Of a DNA stretch of 64,000 nucleotides, positions 18,771-28,674 are shown one piece after another. The translations under genes were made by a program, and so were the position numbers. Location: NCBI GenBank assembly GCA_965199185.1, contig CBDAQW010000037.1:1-64000 (forward strand), given 5' to 3'. Below the pieces are notes generated by a model. It did not search any database, was not told the DNA's origin, and was given only the letters and a program-made list of their open reading frames with translations. Source of the DNA: Endozoicomonas sp965199185. GTDB lineage: Bacteria > Pseudomonadota > Gammaproteobacteria > Pseudomonadales > Endozoicomonadaceae. Within the stretch, counting starts at the first letter, position 1, and every line of letters starts with the position of its first letter.

Positions 18771-19928
18771 ATGAATACTAATACCTGGTTTTATCCCACC
18801 ACTAACAAGGCAACCCCAAATGATATTTGTCCTATTTGCTATGAGGATTTGAAGAATCCACCGAGTTTTGATGGTCACAACGTGGAAGTGGTTAATGTCA
18901 AACCCCGGATGTGTCAGCATGGATATCACTACAGCTGTATCAGTAGCTTGTTTGACGAAAAAACGAACATAAAAGACCGGGTCTGCTGCGTATGTAGCAT
19001 GTCCGGATTGCCTTTGGATGTGATTTCAGGTTCGCCCGATGAGGGAGCCCCTTTTATCAGGCATCAAGCCATGGAGGCTGTTTATCAAAATAATATCCAG
19101 AAACTGACTGAACTTCTGGCCTGTAATCCCGTACTTAAATTGAGATTTTTTAATAATCCTTTGATCGATATGAATTTGACCTTATTGCAGACCGCAGCTA
19201 TCTATGGCCGTGACAAGATAGCCAAACTGCTACTTAAAGAGGGAACTACAGTGGATGCTACCGGAAAAAGCGGGTTGACCCCCTTGCATTTTGCTGCTCA
19301 GAACCAGCATATCGAGATGGTTAGGTTGTTGCTGGAAGCGGAGGCTAAAGTTGATGGTATCCCAGACAGAGCCGAACCTTGCGGGCTGACCCCCTTGCAC
19401 TTTGCTGCTCAGAATGGGTATATCGAGGTGGTTAAGCTGCTTCTCGGCAGGGGAGCAAACGTAAATGCGACCGTGACCAATGGCGCACAGTGTGGATGTA
19501 CACCTTTGCATTTGGCTGCCCAGAATGGCCATAGCGATGTGGTCAATGAGCTTCTGCAGGAGGGAGCTTATGAGAATGCTATCCTGTTCAGCGATCAAGA
19601 ATACGGAGCTACACCCTTGCATTCCGCTGCTCAGAATGGGCATAGCACGGTGGTCTGGTTGCTTCTGAAAAGTAGGGCAATCATAAAGGATCCTGTTATG
19701 AATTGTAACCAACAACGCGGCGTTACTCCCTTGCATATTGCTGCCCTGCGAGGCCATAGCAAACTGGTCAGTCAGTTTCTGAAAAAAGGCGTGAATGTGA
19801 ATGCTCGAATGTTCGATGACTCGAAGGCCTCTAGCTACACACCTTTTGATTTGGCTCAAGCAAACGGGCATGAGGAGGTGTGCAAGCTCATACAGACACA
19901 TATTGAAGCGCTAGGCACGCCGTTGTGA
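18771..19928 (+). CDS. RING-H2 finger plus ankyrin-repeat protein (candidate E3 ubiquitin ligase effector)
   Basis: A 385-residue eukaryote-like protein with no signal peptide. Residues 20-75 carry eight metal ligands in the RING-H2 order and spacing: C20-x2-C23-x24-C48-x1-H50-x2-H53-x2-C56-x15-C72-x2-C75. From about residue 137 there are seven ankyrin units, the first and last degenerate. The central ones start TPLHFAAQN (170), TPLHFAAQNG (207), TPLHLAAQNG (244), TPLHSAAQNG (281) and TPLHIAALRG (319), a period of 37-38 rather than the usual 33. AAGGAG lies upstream of the ATG. Known RING proteins recruit E2 ubiquitin enzymes, and ankyrin repeats bind targets. Secretion into a host and ligase activity are inferences. 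It stands alone between waaF and pepD. Confidence 0.85.
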   Translation: MNTNTWFYPTTNKATPNDICPICYEDLKNPPSFDGHNVEVVNVKPRMCQHGYHYSCISSLFDEKTNIKDRVCCVCSMSGLPLDVISGSPDEGAPFIRHQAMEAVYQNNIQKLTELLACNPVLKLRFFNNPLIDMNLTLLQTAAIYGRDKIAKLLLKEGTTVDATGKSGLTPLHFAAQNQHIEMVRLLLEAEAKVDGIPDRAEPCGLTPLHFAAQNGYIEVVKLLLGRGANVNATVTNGAQCGCTPLHLAAQNGHSDVVNELLQEGAYENAILFSDQEYGATPLHSAAQNGHSTVVWLLLKSRAIIKDPVMNCNQQRGVTPLHIAALRGHSKLVSQFLKKGVNVNARMFDDSKASSYTPFDLAQANGHEEVCKLIQTHIEALGTPL

Positions 19929-20063
19929 AAACCACGCCTGTTACCAGTGGGTTCGAACGGCGCATAAAAGGCTAAAAGAGCTTGATGTTATTCGCAGAAG
20001 CTTTTTATGGATGCATTGTCGGCTTCTGTCCTAAACCTCAACATTTTTCAGCATTTTAAGCTG

Positions 20064-20122
20064 ATTGTCGGGTTCTCCTTCGGGGAACCCGACCTACGGG
20101 GAAGCGCTCAAAGAGCGCATAA
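20064..20122 (+). repeat. REP-like double hairpin
   Basis: GTCGGGTTCTCC and GGGGAACCCGAC (20067-20093) form a near-perfect stem around TTCG. After CTAC follows a second small stem, GCGCTC/GAGCGC. Both stems match parts of the unit in the 169-bp array near 43 kb. The copy sits between the RING-ankyrin gene and the end of pepD. Confidence 0.8.
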
Positions 20123-20133
20123 CACAAATGCAA

Positions 20134-21597
20134 TCAGGCTTCTGGAATCGCCTTCAACGTCGCCAGCAGAAAATCCCAGAACTTCTTGACACTGTTGATA
20201 TGAACTTTCTCATCCGGGGAGTGTGGGAAGCAAATGGTTGGGCCAAAGGAAATCATATCCCACTCCGGGTATTTGCTACCCAACAAGCCGCATTCCAGAC
20301 CGGCGTGAACTACCTTAACTTCAGGCACTTTACCGTACAGATCAGAGTACACATCTTTCATAATGGCGAGAATGCGTGAATGGGCATTGGGCTGCCAGCC
20401 GGGGTAGCTGTCTTCAATACGAATATCAGCACCGATTAGCGAGAAAAGGCCAGTGATTGCATCACGGGTTGCGCCAACGCAGCTATCAATGAGACTGCGT
20501 GGCATCAGCTGCACATGAATCTTGCCATCGGCAATAGTCAGAACTCCCATGCTGCTTGAGGTTTCAACGACGCCTTCCACTGCATCACTCATTCTCATCG
20601 CACCATTAGGGCAAGCTTCCAGAGCTGTTAGCCATTGATTCTGATCCTGAACAGGCATCAACTGTTCAGCGGGTTGCGCTGAGGTAAGAATGATGTGCAA
20701 ATCAGGCTCGGCAATCTTCAATTCATTGGTCAGTTCCTGACTGAGCTCATCAACCAGAGCGGCTACCCGTTCCTGCTGATCGACCGGAATAGCAACAATA
20801 GCAGAGGCTTCACGAGGAATGGCATTAGCCAGAGAGCCGCCGGTCATGGAGGCAATACGGACACCATGAGCTTCCAGGCGACGCAGGACACGTACCAGCA
20901 TTTTTATGGCATTACCCCGACCCAGATGAATATCACAACCAGAATGACCGCCTTTCAGGCCAGACAGACTAATGGTTGAGAACGTCAGCTGACTGCCGCT
21001 CTCCTGGCTTTTTTCCTGCTGATAACTGCCATCGACTTTAATAAATGCACCACCAGCACAGCCCATATAGAGCTGGCCTTCTTCTTCGGTATCCATATTG
21101 AGCAGGATCTTGCCGTTGAACAGACCCGGTTGCAATTCCTGAGCACCGGTCATACCTGCTTCTTCATTGGTGGTAAACAGTGCTTCTACAGGACCGTGTT
21201 CGATGTGATCGGACGCCAGAACCGCCAGAGCAGCAGCCATACCAATGCCGTTGTCTGCGCCTAACGTGGTGCCTTCAGCGGTTACCCACTCACCATAAAT
21301 AACAGCCTTGATAGAGTCTTTAGTAAAGTCGTGCTCAGTCTCATTGTTTTTCTGAGGCACCATATCCATGTGACTCTGGAAGATGACACCTGTTTTGTTT
21401 TCCATACCTGCGGTAGCAGGTTTGCGCATAATGACGTTACCAGCATCATCAACGGCGTAATCGAGGTTATGCTGAACGGCAAAACCGACAAGATGCTCGC
21501 GAATCAGATATTCATGGAAAGATGGATGAGGAATGTCGCAGATAGCGGCAAATTGCTGCCAGAGAGAAGAGGGCTGAAGCTGGTGGAGTGCGCTCAT
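20134..21597 (-). CDS. pepD: Cytosol non-specific dipeptidase (aminoacyl-histidine dipeptidase)
   Basis: A zinc-dependent M20-family dipeptidase that cleaves dipeptides including Xaa-His. Residues are counted from the ATG at 21597 (MSALHQLQP), which matches the E. coli PepD start; the frame runs 21 codons further upstream without homology. Metal and catalytic motifs: QSHMDMVPQ (metal His and general Asp), LGADNGIGMAAALAVLA (bridging Asp), TTNEEAGMTGA (catalytic and metal Glu), and AGLECGLL near the C-terminus. Length 487 compares with 485 in E. coli. It is not part of the Pseudomonas waaF-ilvE order, so it may have been added here. Single gene, with ilvE upstream on the same strand. Confidence 0.94.
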   Translation of the reverse strand: MSALHQLQPSSLWQQFAAICDIPHPSFHEYLIREHLVGFAVQHNLDYAVDDAGNVIMRKPATAGMENKTGVIFQSHMDMVPQKNNETEHDFTKDSIKAVIYGEWVTAEGTTLGADNGIGMAAALAVLASDHIEHGPVEALFTTNEEAGMTGAQELQPGLFNGKILLNMDTEEEGQLYMGCAGGAFIKVDGSYQQEKSQESGSQLTFSTISLSGLKGGHSGCDIHLGRGNAIKMLVRVLRRLEAHGVRIASMTGGSLANAIPREASAIVAIPVDQQERVAALVDELSQELTNELKIAEPDLHIILTSAQPAEQLMPVQDQNQWLTALEACPNGAMRMSDAVEGVVETSSSMGVLTIADGKIHVQLMPRSLIDSCVGATRDAITGLFSLIGADIRIEDSYPGWQPNAHSRILAIMKDVYSDLYGKVPEVKVVHAGLECGLLGSKYPEWDMISFGPTICFPHSPDEKVHINSVKKFWDFLLATLKAIPEA

Positions 21598-21715
21598 AAA
21601 AATATCCAGGTACCGATATGAATTGTCTTCCAAAACGGATATAGAGTACCTGAATATCAATGAGTTATGCCTACACTTTACATAAAAAATATATGCGTCA
21701 GTGGTTGTTTATAGG

Positions 21716-22642
21716 CTATCTGCATAGCGTCAGCCATTCTGCGTTACTCTCTCGTTTACCTCGCACCTGATCGAAGTACATAGACTGTAATTTTTCAGTG
21801 ATCGGGCCACGTTTACCAATGCCTATTTTACGACCATCGTGTTGGCAAATAGGCATCACTTCGGCCGCTGTTCCTGTGAAAAAGGCTTCTTGTGCGATAT
21901 AGACTTCATCACGGGTAATGCGTTTTTCCCGCACTTCGAGACCCAACTCGTGAGCAAAGCGAATGATAGTGTCACGGGTAATACCTTCCAGGCAAGACGT
22001 TAGTTCAGGCGTGTAAAGAATGCCATCGTCTTTAAGGATAAATATATTCTCACCACTGCCTTCGGCAACATATCCTTCATTATCCAGTAGCAAGGCTTCT
22101 TCACAGCCGCTGTCTAAAGCTTCTTTCAGCGCCAGCATCGAGTTCATGTAGTTGCCATTAGCTTTGGCCTTGCACATGGTGATGTTGACATGATGGCGGG
22201 TGTAAGAAGATGTACGAATCTTGATGCCTTGTTCCAGAGCTTCTGGAGACATATAAGAGGGCCATTCCCAGGCGGCAACAATAGCATGCACTTTCAGATT
22301 TTCTGCACGCAGCCCCATGCCTTCGGAGCCATAAAAACACATGGGGCGCATATACGCTTCATCAAGATTATTGGCTCGAACCACTTCTTTTTGAGCCTCA
22401 AGCAGCTCTTCTTTGGAGAAAGGCATATCCATGTTCAGAATATGAGCGCTGCGGAAAAGACGGTCTGTATGTTCCTGTAGTCGAAAAATAGCTGGACCTT
22501 TTGCTGTGTTGTAGGCACGCACACCCTCGAAAACACCCATGCCATAATGCAGGGTATGAGTAAGTACGTGAGTCTTGGCTTCACGCCATGGCACTAGTTC
22601 TCCATCGAACCAGATCACGCCGTCTCGGTCGGCAAAGGACAT
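21716..22642 (-). CDS. ilvE: Branched-chain amino acid aminotransferase
   Basis: A fold-type IV PLP aminotransferase that interconverts Leu, Ile and Val with their 2-oxo acids. The PLP lysine is in CKAKANGNYMNSM (about residue 160), followed by EEALLLDNEGYVAEGSGENIF (PLP phosphate and substrate contacts) and SCLEGITRDTI. The N-terminus DGVIWFDGELVPW and HYGMGVFEGVRAY are standard. Length 308 is the bacterial norm. Gene order waaF-ilvE-glnE-aceE is shared with Pseudomonas apart from the inserted genes. Confidence 0.94.
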   Translation of the reverse strand: MSFADRDGVIWFDGELVPWREAKTHVLTHTLHYGMGVFEGVRAYNTAKGPAIFRLQEHTDRLFRSAHILNMDMPFSKEELLEAQKEVVRANNLDEAYMRPMCFYGSEGMGLRAENLKVHAIVAAWEWPSYMSPEALEQGIKIRTSSYTRHHVNITMCKAKANGNYMNSMLALKEALDSGCEEALLLDNEGYVAEGSGENIFILKDDGILYTPELTSCLEGITRDTIIRFAHELGLEVREKRITRDEVYIAQEAFFTGTAAEVMPICQHDGRKIGIGKRGPITEKLQSMYFDQVRGKRESNAEWLTLCR

Positions 22643-22955
22643 GTTTGAACTCCAGCTTTGACTTATTTATACGTTGTTGTACCGGGCAATATTGGAGCAT
22701 AAATTCGGCCTGAAGCCAAAAGGTAGTCGGTTCCGAAGAGGAAAGATAGCCCGGGGTCACCTGCAATAGCAGTAGGGTTCGACGAGGATGAGGCTTTGTA
22801 AGGAACGTGGTCAATAAGAAAATACCAGAACTTTGTCGTTCAAAATATAATATTTACTGAATAGAAGAAAAATATTTCTAGCATAGACTATTCTTTCCTT
22901 TTGCAAGCCTTCTTAGAACACCAATAAATACTAGGAATTGAATCAGAAATAAACT
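22643..22955. other. Intergenic stretch without a gene
   Basis: This gap of about 310 bases lies between the divergent starts of ilvE and the 890-residue gene. It must hold both promoters. The right half is AT-rich (around 22845-22900). I see no open reading frame with coding character, no tRNA and no strong hairpin. Confidence 0.5.
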
Positions 22956-25628
22956 GTGTATTATTTAATATTCAGAAGCTTTCTTTGTAGATGGCTTTTT
23001 TTATTTTTATTGATTATGAAACCAGATTTTTCAGGAGCCGCGCCTGTCGGGGTAGGTGAAGGTGATCTTGAAAGAATGGCAACTATTCAGAACATGCAAC
23101 CCAATATAGAGGCTACACGAAGGTTTTATAGCTCTCCTTCTTTTTCATTTTTTAACTTAGGCAATAGAACTTATTGTATATCGGGCGAAAATTTGCACAA
23201 ACGCCTTAATCAAACGCTATCTTCTGTGCACTGGGAGTTTTTGCACAGTGCAGGCCAGGTCAGTATTTTAATGGCCGCATTGATGCTGAACTCCGTATTT
23301 CCGATTTATGGTATGGTCGCTGGAGGGTTAAACCAATACCGAAAGCTGAGGGCATTATGGTATCGAGGTGTTCTTTCCTATCAGTTAGGGAATTACTTCT
23401 GGGATCAATTAAACCCGGAAGCACAACAGATAGATATTGATCTTTCAGAAGGCAGCCATACCACGTTGGCGCAATTGAATATGCCTTATAATCAGGATCA
23501 ACCCTATTCTCTGGATATTTTTCTTGATGATGCCGATGAGACAAAACCTTGTTCCGACCACTCTCTGGATTGCCTTTTATATTCCATGCGTTTGGATGGC
23601 GTGTATCAATGGAAGATGACTTTGGAAAAGGGTGCACAAAATATTCAGCATGAGCTTTTTTATATAGATAATCAGTCTTCCAAGACTCAGTTTTCTACAT
23701 GGGTTATATCTCAACAAAATGATAATGATAAAAATTATCTTCATAGGGTGGCCGGTGTACTGAATACTTTTTTTACCCCAAATAATATCTCAAGTGTTCA
23801 TGAACAGTTTGGGCATTACACTGATATTTCCTGCGCAGAGGAAGCAATTACTCCCTGGTACGGCGAGAATAGTGCTTTTATTGTGTTTGAAAATAAAGAG
23901 CAGACAGTGACTAATGGAATTTACCTGAACTATCTGTCAGCAAAAAATCAAATAATCGCCAGTCGTTTAATGGTAAAGCCAGGGGATGCCATTGAAGTAT
24001 TTATGAAAGAGACTGACTCCATTTTTTTTCGAAATTTACTATTACCTAAACAAACAATGGTGCGTATTCCATCAGAAATATTGACCATTGCTCTTGAAAT
24101 TGTCAGGGAACTGATTACGGAGTTGGGTAATATCAGCCTTGGGTATTTCTCACAAATATTAATTCAACAGTTTAATCAGCTTGGAGCCAGAAAGCCTGCC
24201 GATGTTAATCATCAGTCGTCAGTAATGGAGAATTCACCAAGCCAAAAAAATGAACAAGGTGAGGAGGTCGGCGCTATGACAGTTAACCCTCAACGAGTAA
24301 TAGAAATATGCTCAGGTAGTGAAGATTCGAATACATTTCCTGGTAGAAAAATACGCGATCAACCTTTAACCAACCCTTTAACCAGCTCTTTGGCCAAACC
24401 TTTGATAAAAACCTTAAAGTCTGAAGCGTTGAGAGTGAGCTGCACTCCAAGCTTTCCTTATTCGAAAGTTTTTTTAACTATGGCTTTGGAGGTTTTCAAA
24501 GCTATGTCGGTTAATAATCAGGCGAAAGTGCTTTTTGAAATAGTAGGAGACCAGGCCAATAACCTCTTGGCTAGTTATATGTTGGCAGCCAGCCCGATTG
24601 TAAGAGACCTGGTTCTACAGGAAACAGTAAGGAAAAATAACAGCCTTGAGGTTATATGTCGTGTTGCTGAATACAGCAGTAATGCCATGATTTATCGCGC
24701 AGGCATGTTGGCACAGCATCTGGGAAATCAAAAAATCGCAAACTACCTGATGGCTAGATTCCCTTATATAGAAAGATTGCAAACAGTCTGGCCTGCGTAT
24801 CCATTAAATGCTCAAAGCAGAAAGAGCATGAAAGAGTTTTACAGGATTGTGAGAAATCTGCAATTACATCGACATCCTTTGGGATCATCATTTTACATCT
24901 ATAAAGCAAAAGGCAATATTCAGGCTGAAAGAGCTATTGTTATTGCACACGGCTGTGAGCTGATTTATAAAGGGCTGCATATCAATAATTCTGGAGCAGT
25001 ACTCAGTTTTCTAGCACCGTTCAGAAAAATGATCAGCGATAATAATCTTGACAGGCTGCTTGAAGAAGCATTTAGTGCACAAGAAAGAATATTTCCTGAG
25101 GCGTTATTGCCCCACTATAAGCTGGCTAAGAATTATAATATAGGGTGGGCTTTTCATATGCTTTCAAATCCTGAGAATAAGAACTTTGGGTCGCTCATCG
25201 AGTTTAAGGCAACACCCTATATTCTTTCAGCCATCAGGAACATAATCTCGGTAGATATTATTACAGTGAGAAAAAAAGCAACGGTTGATTCATACACTCT
25301 TGTCCATCAGTTGAGTAAAATGCATGGTAATCCATATAAAGAAATTATATGTGCTTGGTGTCGTAATTTATGTGGCCTTGATAATGCATCGCATACTTAT
25401 CATGCAAATATAATGAAAACCAATAAATTTTATGATCGGATTAGCCTGGTGTTTATGGAGGTGGCGAATAACATGAAATTGCATCCGGCTCTGATTAATA
25501 CGCCAATCTCAACTTATTACCATCCAATGACGCGAAATCCTGATCAGTATTTAGATATTCTTGCCGGCGCAAATGATCCTTATGCCGTTGCTATTAAAGA
25601 GATCATTAACTCAAATAATTACGATTAG
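22956..25628 (+). CDS. Large secreted protein of unknown function (890 residues)
   Basis: Unrecognised. It starts at a GTG (22956) or at an internal ATG 20 codons later. The first 29 residues contain the hydrophobic run WLFLFLLIM and a probable signal-peptidase site near SGAA. A second hydrophobic segment at about 102-122 (VSILMAALMLNSVFPIYGMVAGG) may be a membrane helix. Residues 410-490 are polar and low in complexity, and the C-terminal 400 residues look helical. A late CAWCRNLC pattern (about residue 800) could bind metal or form disulphides. The AT content is higher than that of glnE or ilvE on either side, which are neighbours in Pseudomonas. No function is proposed. Confidence 0.7.
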   Translation: MYYLIFRSFLCRWLFLFLLIMKPDFSGAAPVGVGEGDLERMATIQNMQPNIEATRRFYSSPSFSFFNLGNRTYCISGENLHKRLNQTLSSVHWEFLHSAGQVSILMAALMLNSVFPIYGMVAGGLNQYRKLRALWYRGVLSYQLGNYFWDQLNPEAQQIDIDLSEGSHTTLAQLNMPYNQDQPYSLDIFLDDADETKPCSDHSLDCLLYSMRLDGVYQWKMTLEKGAQNIQHELFYIDNQSSKTQFSTWVISQQNDNDKNYLHRVAGVLNTFFTPNNISSVHEQFGHYTDISCAEEAITPWYGENSAFIVFENKEQTVTNGIYLNYLSAKNQIIASRLMVKPGDAIEVFMKETDSIFFRNLLLPKQTMVRIPSEILTIALEIVRELITELGNISLGYFSQILIQQFNQLGARKPADVNHQSSVMENSPSQKNEQGEEVGAMTVNPQRVIEICSGSEDSNTFPGRKIRDQPLTNPLTSSLAKPLIKTLKSEALRVSCTPSFPYSKVFLTMALEVFKAMSVNNQAKVLFEIVGDQANNLLASYMLAASPIVRDLVLQETVRKNNSLEVICRVAEYSSNAMIYRAGMLAQHLGNQKIANYLMARFPYIERLQTVWPAYPLNAQSRKSMKEFYRIVRNLQLHRHPLGSSFYIYKAKGNIQAERAIVIAHGCELIYKGLHINNSGAVLSFLAPFRKMISDNNLDRLLEEAFSAQERIFPEALLPHYKLAKNYNIGWAFHMLSNPENKNFGSLIEFKATPYILSAIRNIISVDIITVRKKATVDSYTLVHQLSKMHGNPYKEIICAWCRNLCGLDNASHTYHANIMKTNKFYDRISLVFMEVANNMKLHPALINTPISTYYHPMTRNPDQYLDILAGANDPYAVAIKEIINSNNYD

Positions 25629-25631
25629 ATG

Positions 25632-25761
25632 GTTAAGGGGAGCGGCAACGTAAAACTTACCGAAAACTCCGTTCATCCAGAGCTTGTCGAACGATGCTGT
25701 GCAAGCACTTCGATGGGCTCAGTGCGAACGTTGGTAAATTTTGTACTACCACTCCCCTAAC
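25632..25761. repeat. Inverted-repeat element between convergent genes
   Basis: The arms GTTAAGGGGAG and CTCCCCTAAC bound a 130-base palindromic region. The inner part pairs CGTTC...GAGC...TCGA with TCGA...GCTC...GAACG, resembling widespread REP hairpins with an AGCTTGTCGAA core. It fills the gap between the 890-residue gene and glnE and may act as a bidirectional terminator. A related GGGGAG/CTCCCC hairpin occurs after phoQ. Confidence 0.6.
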
Positions 25762-25764
25762 TAC

Positions 25765-28674
25765 TTACTCTCTGCTAACCATGTATCTTTCCCATATATT
25801 GATTACTTTGTTTTTTGGTTTTTCAGTATCGGCTACAGGCGCCAGCGCCGATTCATTCTGTAATGCCCGCTGATGAATACTGAGTCGGAATATTTTATAA
25901 GCTTCACGCAGCCAGTGAGCATCGTCGCTGGCAAACAGCCCGGCTTTTTCCAGTTCTTCAGAAATCCGCACATTGTCAGTCCATTGCACCAGAGAAGGGA
26001 AATCACAGGCATAACGCAATACGGCGTATTGCATTAAGAATTCAATATCGACTATACCGCCGGCGTCATGTTTTAGATGAAATTTACTGGCATCAGATGG
26101 TTTACTGCCCAGATGATTGCGCATTTTTTCGCGCATCGCTTTGACATCCCTCTGCAGTTGCTCTGGCTCACGACGGATGGCGAGTATTTCAGCCCTGACT
26201 TGTTCAAACTGCTGTGCAAGCTGTTTGTCTCCGGCGACGACTCTGGCTCGTACCAGTGCCTGATGCTCCCAGGTCCAGGCCTCGTTCTTCTGATACTTCT
26301 CAAAGGCTTTGAAAGAGCTAACCAGCAATCCGGATGACCCAGAAGGTCTTAGCCGCATATCAGTTTCATAAAGAATACCGGAGGCGGTTTGAGTGCTCAA
26401 AATATGAATAATCCGCTGCCCAAGGCGAGCATAGAAGGTGTTGCTGTCAATTGCTCTGGCACCATCGGTTTCTTTAGTGGGCGAACCGTTATGGACAAAT
26501 ACCAGATCAAGATCAGACCCGGGCCCAAGTTCTATACCACCCAGTTTGCCATAGCCAATAACAATAAAGCCGGGATTACAGGGATGACCGTCGATGTTTT
26601 GAGGTACACCATGCCGCTCAGTCAGATTGCGCCAGGCAATATCAACCACCTGTTCCAGCACTACTTCAGCAATCCAGGTCAGATAGTCACTCTCTTTCAT
26701 CAGTGGCAGATTACCCGTAACCTGAGCAGCCGCCACTCTCAGGACGTGAGCCATGCGGAAGTATCGCAAAGCTTCCATCTGAGCTTCTAAGTCATCTTCC
26801 GGAATATGCGCCAGTTGTTGCCTGAGTTCATCGGCCAGCTGATCACGTTTGGGTGGGTTATACAGATCGCCAAGATTAAGAAACTCATCGAGCAATGCCG
26901 GATTGCGGGCAATCTGATCAGCAATCCAGGGGCTGGCTGTACAGAGTTTGGCAAGATGTTCCAGTGCTGCTGGATTTTCCATCAGCAAGACAAGATAAGC
27001 CGTTCTTCTCAATACCGATTCAACAAGCGGCAATAGTCGTACAAGACAGACGTCAGGTAACGATGAACTGGCAGCTACCTGCAAAAGCAGAGGCATAAAA
27101 GCATCCAGCCGGTCCCGGCTTTGTCGGCGTACACGGCTAATGGTTCGACCCGTGCGTAGAGCGTTCAATTGTTTGAGAGATGCTTCGGGATTCTGAAAAC
27201 CTTCCTGTGACAGTACATTCTGCTCTTCAGCTTCACTGAATTGTTCCTGCCACAATGATGACCACTGTTCATTATTGCTTTCAGATGGCTCCTGCTCATC
27301 CGGATCAGCAATCACCGCTTCAAAGTGTTTGACGACATCCTTTTTATAATGACTCAGAGTAGTCAGTAAATCCTGCCAACACTGATGCCCCATGCTTCTG
27401 GCGATGCGGGATTGGGTGATGTCATCTTCAGGAAGGTTTTGCGTTTGCCGGTCTGCCATCGCCTGAATGGCATGCTCAAGATTGCGCAGATAAACATAAG
27501 CCTGCTTCAGTTCTTCTGCCGCTTCCGACGGAAGATAGTTTTCCTGATCGAGCGTAGACAACACCTGTAGTAGGTTTTTCTGCTGCAGACTTCTGTCTCT
27601 GCCGCCATGAATGAGCTGGAAAGACTGGACGATAAATTCAATCTCACGAATACCGCCTGGTCCAAGCTTGATGTTGGTTTCCATGCCTTTGCGTTTGACT
27701 TCTCGTTGGATTAATCGCTTCATATCCCGCAGCGCTTCAATGGAGCCAAAGTCAATATAACGACGGTAGACAAAAGGACGGAGCTGATCGAGCAAATCAT
27801 TACCATTAGTTTTATTACCAGCGATCACACGCGCTTTGATCATGGCAAAACGTTCCCAGTCTCGCCCCTGATCCTGATAATATTGCTCCATCGCTGAAAA
27901 ACTCATCACCAGAGCACCACTGGCACCATAAGGCCGTAGTCGCATATCAACACGGAAGACAAAGCCGTCGGCGGTTTGAGAGTCCAATACTTTGATCAGA
28001 CGCTGCCCCAGGCGGATGAAAAACTCTTGATTAGTAATGCTTCTTTTGCCGCCTCTGGTATCCCCCTGATAAGGATAAGCAAACATCAGGTCAATATCTG
28101 AAGACAGGTTTAACTCTTCTGCGCCCAGCTTGCCCATACCCAGAACAATCATTTTAAGAGGCTGAGGTTCTTCTCCGGACTGGCCGCCATAGGGTGTTCC
28201 CATTGTCGGTTCAAGATCTTTGTAGAGCCATGCCATCGCCAGTTCAACGCAGGCATCAGCCATGGCTGACAAATCAGCCGTGGTTTCACTCATGGAGACT
28301 TTGCGATTCAGATCCTGCCAGATCATCCGTACCATGTGCTGATTGCGATAAAGCCGCAATACTTTGATCAACTCATCTTCTGAAGTAACTGTTGAGAGTA
28401 TTTCGGTTAAAGCCTGATGATGCGAAAAGGGTGTTTCTGTATGCTGATGAGCGAAGAAGATTAGTTCCGGATATTGCAAACACTGTTCTGCTGCAAAGTC
28501 ACTGCCTGTCCAGCAGGTGATCAGTTCATCAATAAAGTCATCACTGATATCCGGATTAAAATCAGGATGACGGTCAGAGAATGCCTGCCACTGAGTGCGC
28601 AAAACCTGAGATAGAGCCTGTGAGGATGATAATTCTTCTAATCGCTGATCGAACAGCGCCCGGAATAAGCTCAT
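25765..28674 (-). CDS. glnE: Bifunctional glutamine synthetase adenylyltransferase/deadenylase
   Basis: GlnE adds and removes AMP on glutamine synthetase in response to PII (GlnB) and glutamine. Two nucleotidyltransferase domains are visible: the N-terminal with GMGKLGAEELNLSSDIDLMF (about 174-193) and the C-terminal with GYGKLGGIELGPGSDLDLVF (about 701-720), each with the D-x-D metal site. A GlnD PII-uridylyltransferase-like helical domain follows each. Length 969 compares with 946 in E. coli. It is divergent from aceE across about 550 bases. Confidence 0.96.
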   Translation of the reverse strand: MSLFRALFDQRLEELSSSQALSQVLRTQWQAFSDRHPDFNPDISDDFIDELITCWTGSDFAAEQCLQYPELIFFAHQHTETPFSHHQALTEILSTVTSEDELIKVLRLYRNQHMVRMIWQDLNRKVSMSETTADLSAMADACVELAMAWLYKDLEPTMGTPYGGQSGEEPQPLKMIVLGMGKLGAEELNLSSDIDLMFAYPYQGDTRGGKRSITNQEFFIRLGQRLIKVLDSQTADGFVFRVDMRLRPYGASGALVMSFSAMEQYYQDQGRDWERFAMIKARVIAGNKTNGNDLLDQLRPFVYRRYIDFGSIEALRDMKRLIQREVKRKGMETNIKLGPGGIREIEFIVQSFQLIHGGRDRSLQQKNLLQVLSTLDQENYLPSEAAEELKQAYVYLRNLEHAIQAMADRQTQNLPEDDITQSRIARSMGHQCWQDLLTTLSHYKKDVVKHFEAVIADPDEQEPSESNNEQWSSLWQEQFSEAEEQNVLSQEGFQNPEASLKQLNALRTGRTISRVRRQSRDRLDAFMPLLLQVAASSSLPDVCLVRLLPLVESVLRRTAYLVLLMENPAALEHLAKLCTASPWIADQIARNPALLDEFLNLGDLYNPPKRDQLADELRQQLAHIPEDDLEAQMEALRYFRMAHVLRVAAAQVTGNLPLMKESDYLTWIAEVVLEQVVDIAWRNLTERHGVPQNIDGHPCNPGFIVIGYGKLGGIELGPGSDLDLVFVHNGSPTKETDGARAIDSNTFYARLGQRIIHILSTQTASGILYETDMRLRPSGSSGLLVSSFKAFEKYQKNEAWTWEHQALVRARVVAGDKQLAQQFEQVRAEILAIRREPEQLQRDVKAMREKMRNHLGSKPSDASKFHLKHDAGGIVDIEFLMQYAVLRYACDFPSLVQWTDNVRISEELEKAGLFASDDAHWLREAYKIFRLSIHQRALQNESALAPVADTEKPKNKVINIWERYMVSRE

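Noticed and set aside
22700..22800. tRNA-like GGGTTCGAC in the gap before the 890-residue gene
   Set aside because: No acceptor stem or anticodon arm can be formed around it.
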